NCBI GenBank assembly: GCA_027625915.1
Contig: JANTQA010000063.1
Location: 2,666,001-2,730,000, forward strand
Length of the DNA stretch: 64,000 bases
Direction: 5' to 3'
From: Anaeramoeba flamelloides
Lineage: Eukaryota > Metamonada > Anaeramoebidae
In this document: positions 60,201 to 64,000 of the stretch, piece by piece
How the letters are laid out: each line of letters opens with the position of its first letter
Numbering within the stretch: the first letter of the stretch is position 1
Translations under genes and position numbers: made by a program
The notes under the pieces: model-generated
What the model was told of the DNA's origin: nothing
Databases searched by the model: none
What the model saw: the letters and a program-made list of their open reading frames with translations, nothing else

Positions 60201-62233
60201 TTCTTTCTATGTGTTGAGAAAATAAATTGCTCTTTTTTGTTCTTTTTTTCAACTAAAAAAAGATAAAATATAATTACTACCAATCATTCAAGCAACAAAC
60301 AGTTTTATTCCTGATGTGTATTTGTAATTTTTGAAATCCATTTTGTAATAAATAATCTCAAAAAGTAAATCTCATGAATGAAAATGAGTACCAAATCCCC
60401 GATATCTATTATGGATTTAATTTTTGAATGAAAAATTTCACTTAAGAAAAAGCAATTAAACACGACTTTCCAGTCTTACTCTTCCCTGAATTCCATTTTA
60501 TACTTTAGAATCCGAAATTGAAATGGTTGTTTTCCAAAAAAATTATTCCAAAAAAATAAAATACCTTCTTATTTTTCGAACAATTGTAGTATTTCAAGGT
60601 ATTCAAGTTTTTTATTACAAATCTATTTTGTATCAATCTCTTATGATCAAGAAAACAAGTATCTAAACTTTTTTAACAATTTTAAATTCACTTTTCAATA
60701 AGTAACTCTTCATTCAATTCCAAATTAATAGATTTTTAAATATGTTTCCAAAATAAGAAAAAAATGTTTCAGTTTTTTCTCTTTGAATTTTTTTCTTTAT
60801 TAGTTTATGGATCAACAATTTCCATTCAATTTTGAATAATCACATAAGAGCGAATATTATTTTTGGTGTCAATTACCGGAAATCAGAAAAAATAAAAAAT
60901 CCCGAAATTGTAGCAAAAGACATATAAGATCATTCATTAAAATAACAAAGGTTAATCCAGAATTTATACATACGTACATATATATAGATTAGATTTCAAA
61001 ATTTTTAACACACTTTATAAAGTTAAAGGAAACCGTTTTGAGTGTTTATTCCATATTCTTATCAAAAAAATATTTACAAATTTTATGGATCAGAATAATT
61101 TTTGTAAATTACACTTTTTGTTTTAATTTTTCAAATTTTTGTTTTTCACTTGTTTTTGTTTTTGAAATATTTTTCTTTTTCTTTTTCTTTTTCTTTGATA
61201 CTTTTTTTCTTTTTCTTTTTCTTTTTTTCAGTTAGTTTTTTTTTTGGTTTCTTTTATCTTTTTTTGCTTCTTTTTCTTTTTCTTCTTCTTATTTTTCTTT
61301 GTTGGTATTTGATTTTTTTTTCTTCTCTTTTTTTTTTCTGAAAAATTTCTTATGATACTTTTTTTTTTGCCAAAGATCATGTGAAAAAAAAATCTTCGAA
61401 AATACAAATAATCACAAAGAAAATTTCGATAATGTAATGTCTTTTAACATTCATTTTAATTATTAGTAAAAAAATCTTATTGTTCAACTTTTTTTCAGTG
61501 AAATTTCAGAAATCAAAATTGGTAATGCTCATTTCAAAAATTGTTATTTCAGTTTTTTTTAGTTTTTGGGTTTATTTTTTTTTTAATTTTTAAAATATCA
61601 GGATTTTATAGATTTACAATGATTGAAAAGTGAATTACAAATCAGATTTAATTATCTGTTGTTCTTGAATACTATAGTATAATTTTTTTTTTTTGAATTG
61701 ATTATTTTCGGTGAGTCACAATTTTTGAAATGGTGTTTATATATATATATCAAATTTACTTTATTATAACAATTTAGTATTACAATAGAAATACTTAGCA
61801 CTAAAAAAATTACTCTAGATTTCTTGATATTTTAATCGAGATTAAGAATCTTTATAATTAACTTATTAGATCTTTACTTTTAAGAAATAATTGTTACAAT
61901 TTTTATTATCAAATATATTTTTTCAAAATGATTTAATTTGATCCAAATTATCTAAAAAATAAAATTAAAACCATTTTTAAAAAAACCAAGAATAAAATGT
62001 TTCAAAAGTGATAGTAGATAGACTTAAAAATATCAAACCAAACAATTTCAATAACACTTTGAAAAACTTTTTGTAATTTCTTTTTAAAAATGACTTTATT
62101 TTTTTATTATTATTATTTTTTATAAAAAAAAAGATAATTACATTGAATCTCCTTATTTACAATCGAAGTTATGATCAAAAATTATATTGTACCTTTAAAA
62201 TGGATTTTAGGAAACAATATTGTTTGAACCAAA

Positions 62234-62267
<34 letters not shown>

Positions 62268-63148
62268 TATATATATATATTTATCATAAAAGTTCAGTAA
62301 GGAAGAGATAACTCAAATCTCAAGTTATTATCGTTTTTAATTGACTCTATAAAAAACTTGGAAACTTCATCTGATTTAATATAACAAAATTAAGTGAATT
62401 GAAATAAAAATTTTTATTTATTAATAGCAAAATTACAGCAAAACTGTAAAATATAATTAAAAAATTAAAGAAATTAATACCTCTTTTTTATTTATTTTTT
62501 TTTTTTATTATTTTTAATTTTTATTTTATATAGGAAAAATCAAATCAATTAGAACTCGAATTGAAAGAATTGGAACAAATTGCTACAGTACGAAAACCAA
62601 AATCCACTGGATTAGTTGGTTCAATTAGAAATGCTGTTGAAAGATTGACAAAAATCCCGTCAACAAAAAATCACAGTGAGGAAATGTTTTTACCTTCCAC
62701 ATTCAATTTTATGGATAAAAAATGGGGGAAAATTAAAAAAAAACTTGTTCAAAATACAAATAACCGTACGGGGTTTGCAATGATGGTGGTTATTCTTGCA
62801 ATTACTTTTTTCTTTGGCAACGAAATGATCTTTGGCAGTTCTACAAGTTTATCAATTCCATTTTTTTCAGATGACGTAAATTATAATAGGAACTTAAAAG
62901 GGCTCTCATATTTAAAAGATACAGCCCTTAAAAAATTAGGAAATTCAGGAAATTCTGAAATTATTTTAATTGAAGAAATAAATGACCCAAATAATTGTAA
63001 AAAGGATGTTTTGATGAACCCGAATCGTTTACCCGATGATAATTTACAATTAAATTTAGATATAAAGCTAGATATAGAACCAAAATCCGTAAATAAAATG
63101 GAAGAAATGACAAAAAAGAAAAGAAACAATTCAATTCCCATTTCATAA
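57240..63148 (+). CDS. Membrane-tethered bZIP transcription factor (ATF6/CREB3-like layout), three exons
   Basis: Exons at 57240-57438, 57553-58271 and 62534-63148 encode 510 residues. An acidic/aromatic Asn-rich N-terminus (likely activation region) is followed by a Lys/Asn-rich linker. The basic region lies at about residues 250-272 (KNRLAAKLCSERTKIK). A leucine zipper at about 275-325 keeps seven heptads (L-L-L-F-L-L-L) only when exons 2 and 3 are joined, which fixes the splice. One transmembrane segment follows (GFAMMVVILAITFFFG, about 386-402) with a lumenal tail of about 105 residues carrying RNLK about 20 residues beyond the membrane, compatible with a site-1-protease-type RxLx site. 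By analogy with ATF6/CREB3 it would sit in the ER or Golgi and be released by intramembrane proteolysis. The arginine usually invariant in the NRxAAxxCR signature is Ser here. Another tethered bZIP subfamily is possible. Confidence 0.85.
57439..57552 (+). other. bZIP gene intron 1
   Basis: GTAGAT...TTTTTTAG, 114 nt, phase 1. Joining gives LINVSEPEEECEP and keeps the frame. Confidence 0.8.
58420..58480. repeat. Dispersed repeat copy (19800 family)
   Basis: AAAGTTCAATTAGGAATCTTAACCAAATTTCTAAAAAAACATTTC parallels the other copies. Short and diverged. Confidence 0.3.
58836..59015. mobile_element. 180-bp TTAA-type MITE in an intron
   Basis: TTAA-GGGATTAATCTTTATTAAA at the left and ATAGAGACTAGTCAC-TTAA at the right. 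It is collinear with 35274-35451 and shares its ends with 48123-49065, of which it is a shortened relative. Confidence 0.7.
61170..61345. repeat. Pyrimidine-rich (TTTTTC)n tract
   Basis: TTTTTC/CTTTTT units with interruptions. The plus-strand Phe-rich frames across it are artefacts. Confidence 0.85.
62238..62280. repeat. (TA)n microsatellite
   Basis: About 20 TA units with one GA interruption, upstream of bZIP exon 3. Confidence 0.9.
62285..62455. repeat. Dispersed repeat copy (19800 family)
   Basis: AAAGTTCAGTAAGGAAGAG followed by AACTCAAATCTCAAG and a trailing AATTACAGCAAAACTG. Best matched to the copy at 53725-53890. Confidence 0.45.
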
Positions 63149-64000
63149 AGAAAATACAAATACAAAAAATATGGAAAATATTATTAATGCATGACTTTCA
63201 AAAACTAAAAGAAATTTTCCTTGATAATATTACCCTTTACCAGAATTACACTTTTTTTATTACATTTTTTTTTTTAGTTCTTATTTTTAAAATAGATCAT
63301 GATTTATTTTTTTTAATAGGTGTGAATAATTTAAATAATAATAATAATATCATATAAAACAATTAATAACATTTTTTTTTATTTATTCTTAATGAATCAA
63401 AATATTCATCTCATTTCGAAAAAAGTTAAAAATTGATTCGGTTTTAAGATATTACAAAATACACATATTTTTATTTCATTCTAATTTTTTTTTATTATAT
63501 TTCTAGCTTTTTCATTTTTACAAAAATCTTTTTTTCAGAATAAACTTCATTTAATTTGAGAATTTAATATTATTTAAGATACAAACTATTATTGACAAAA
63601 ATAAATAAATGTATTGTTAAATTAATATGTATAAAATATATTTTAATATTATTATTTAAACAGTGTTAATTGTTATTCATCAGTTATCAACACTTGATAA
63701 TAATTCAATTTATTAGGACACATGGCGTTAACTTTATTAAAAGATATATAAAAACCTGATTTCACAATTAGAGGGTATTTTATCATATGAAAATTGGTGG
63801 AAATTATTTTTTATTTTTTTTTTTATTTTAATAATTGTAATTTTTTTATAAGATGTTTAGAGATAATAACCAATAAAGATTAATAAATAAAAATATAGTG
63901 TAATCATTTTATTTTTTTAGAGATAAATGAAAAAAGAAAAAAAAATAATAATAAAAAAGTTTGCCCCAAATTTCAAAATTTGGGATAGGTTTGCAATAAA
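63149..64000. other. Downstream of the bZIP gene, no gene seen
   Basis: AT-rich. It includes a stretch near 63535-63605 with TTTAAGATACAAACTATT, reminiscent of one arm of the palindromic MITE family. No RNA gene or frame is supported. Confidence 0.4.

Larger units (their letters stand above)
58272..62533 (+). other. bZIP gene intron 2, 4.26 kb, inside the leucine zipper
   Basis: GTATGT...TATATAG, phase 0, between RDTLL and EKSNQLELEL. The heptad spacing is exact across the junction. The intron holds two copies of the 19800-type dispersed repeat, a TTAA MITE, a pyrimidine tract and (TA)n, and no further convincing exon. Confidence 0.8.

Overview
The window is a very AT-rich piece of a nuclear eukaryotic genome. 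GT-AG introns, polyasparagine and polylysine tracts encoded by AAC/AAT/AAG runs, a Vti1 SNARE, a heterotrimeric G-protein gamma subunit, a giant BEACH protein and a membrane-anchored bZIP factor all point to a unicellular, probably amoeboid protist. Asn tracts recall Dictyostelium, but the long intergenic spaces, two 4 kb introns and many small inverted-repeat elements do not. An anaeramoebid or another AT-rich amoeba is a guess that the sequence alone cannot settle. All intact genes end in TAA, so the standard code is assumed.

Layout. 1-10 kb: two inverted copies of a 590-bp terminal-inverted-repeat element, then a broken actin gene on the minus strand (4084-5233), then gene-poor DNA. 10.1-10.4 kb: a tiny two-exon gene for a G-gamma-like protein ending CCTIL. 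10.4-18.2 kb: no confident gene, but dispersed repeats and an 869-bp foldback element. 18.3-33.2 kb: one giant gene of the WDFY3/Alfy (blue cheese) BEACH family. Its first exon lies 3.9 kb upstream of the main exon, and its reading frame is interrupted twice at long A-runs. 36.1-37.2 kb: a three-exon Vti1-type Qb-SNARE. 42.0-43.3 kb: an intronless mannose-6-phosphate isomerase on the minus strand. 43.3-51.1 kb: nested small DNA transposons. 51.1-53.6 kb: an 814-residue charged, Ser/Asp/Glu-rich protein of unknown function. 57.2-63.1 kb: a three-exon ATF6/CREB3-like membrane-tethered bZIP factor whose leucine zipper is split by a 4.26-kb intron.

Three genes touch membrane traffic or membrane-linked signalling (Alfy-like BEACH protein, Vti1, tethered bZIP). 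They are far apart and nothing suggests coordinated regulation. The least expected structures are a 10-bp repeat family that recurs beside short hairpin elements, the conserved Alfy N-terminus recovered across a 3.9-kb intron, and a bZIP basic region in which the usual invariant arginine is serine.
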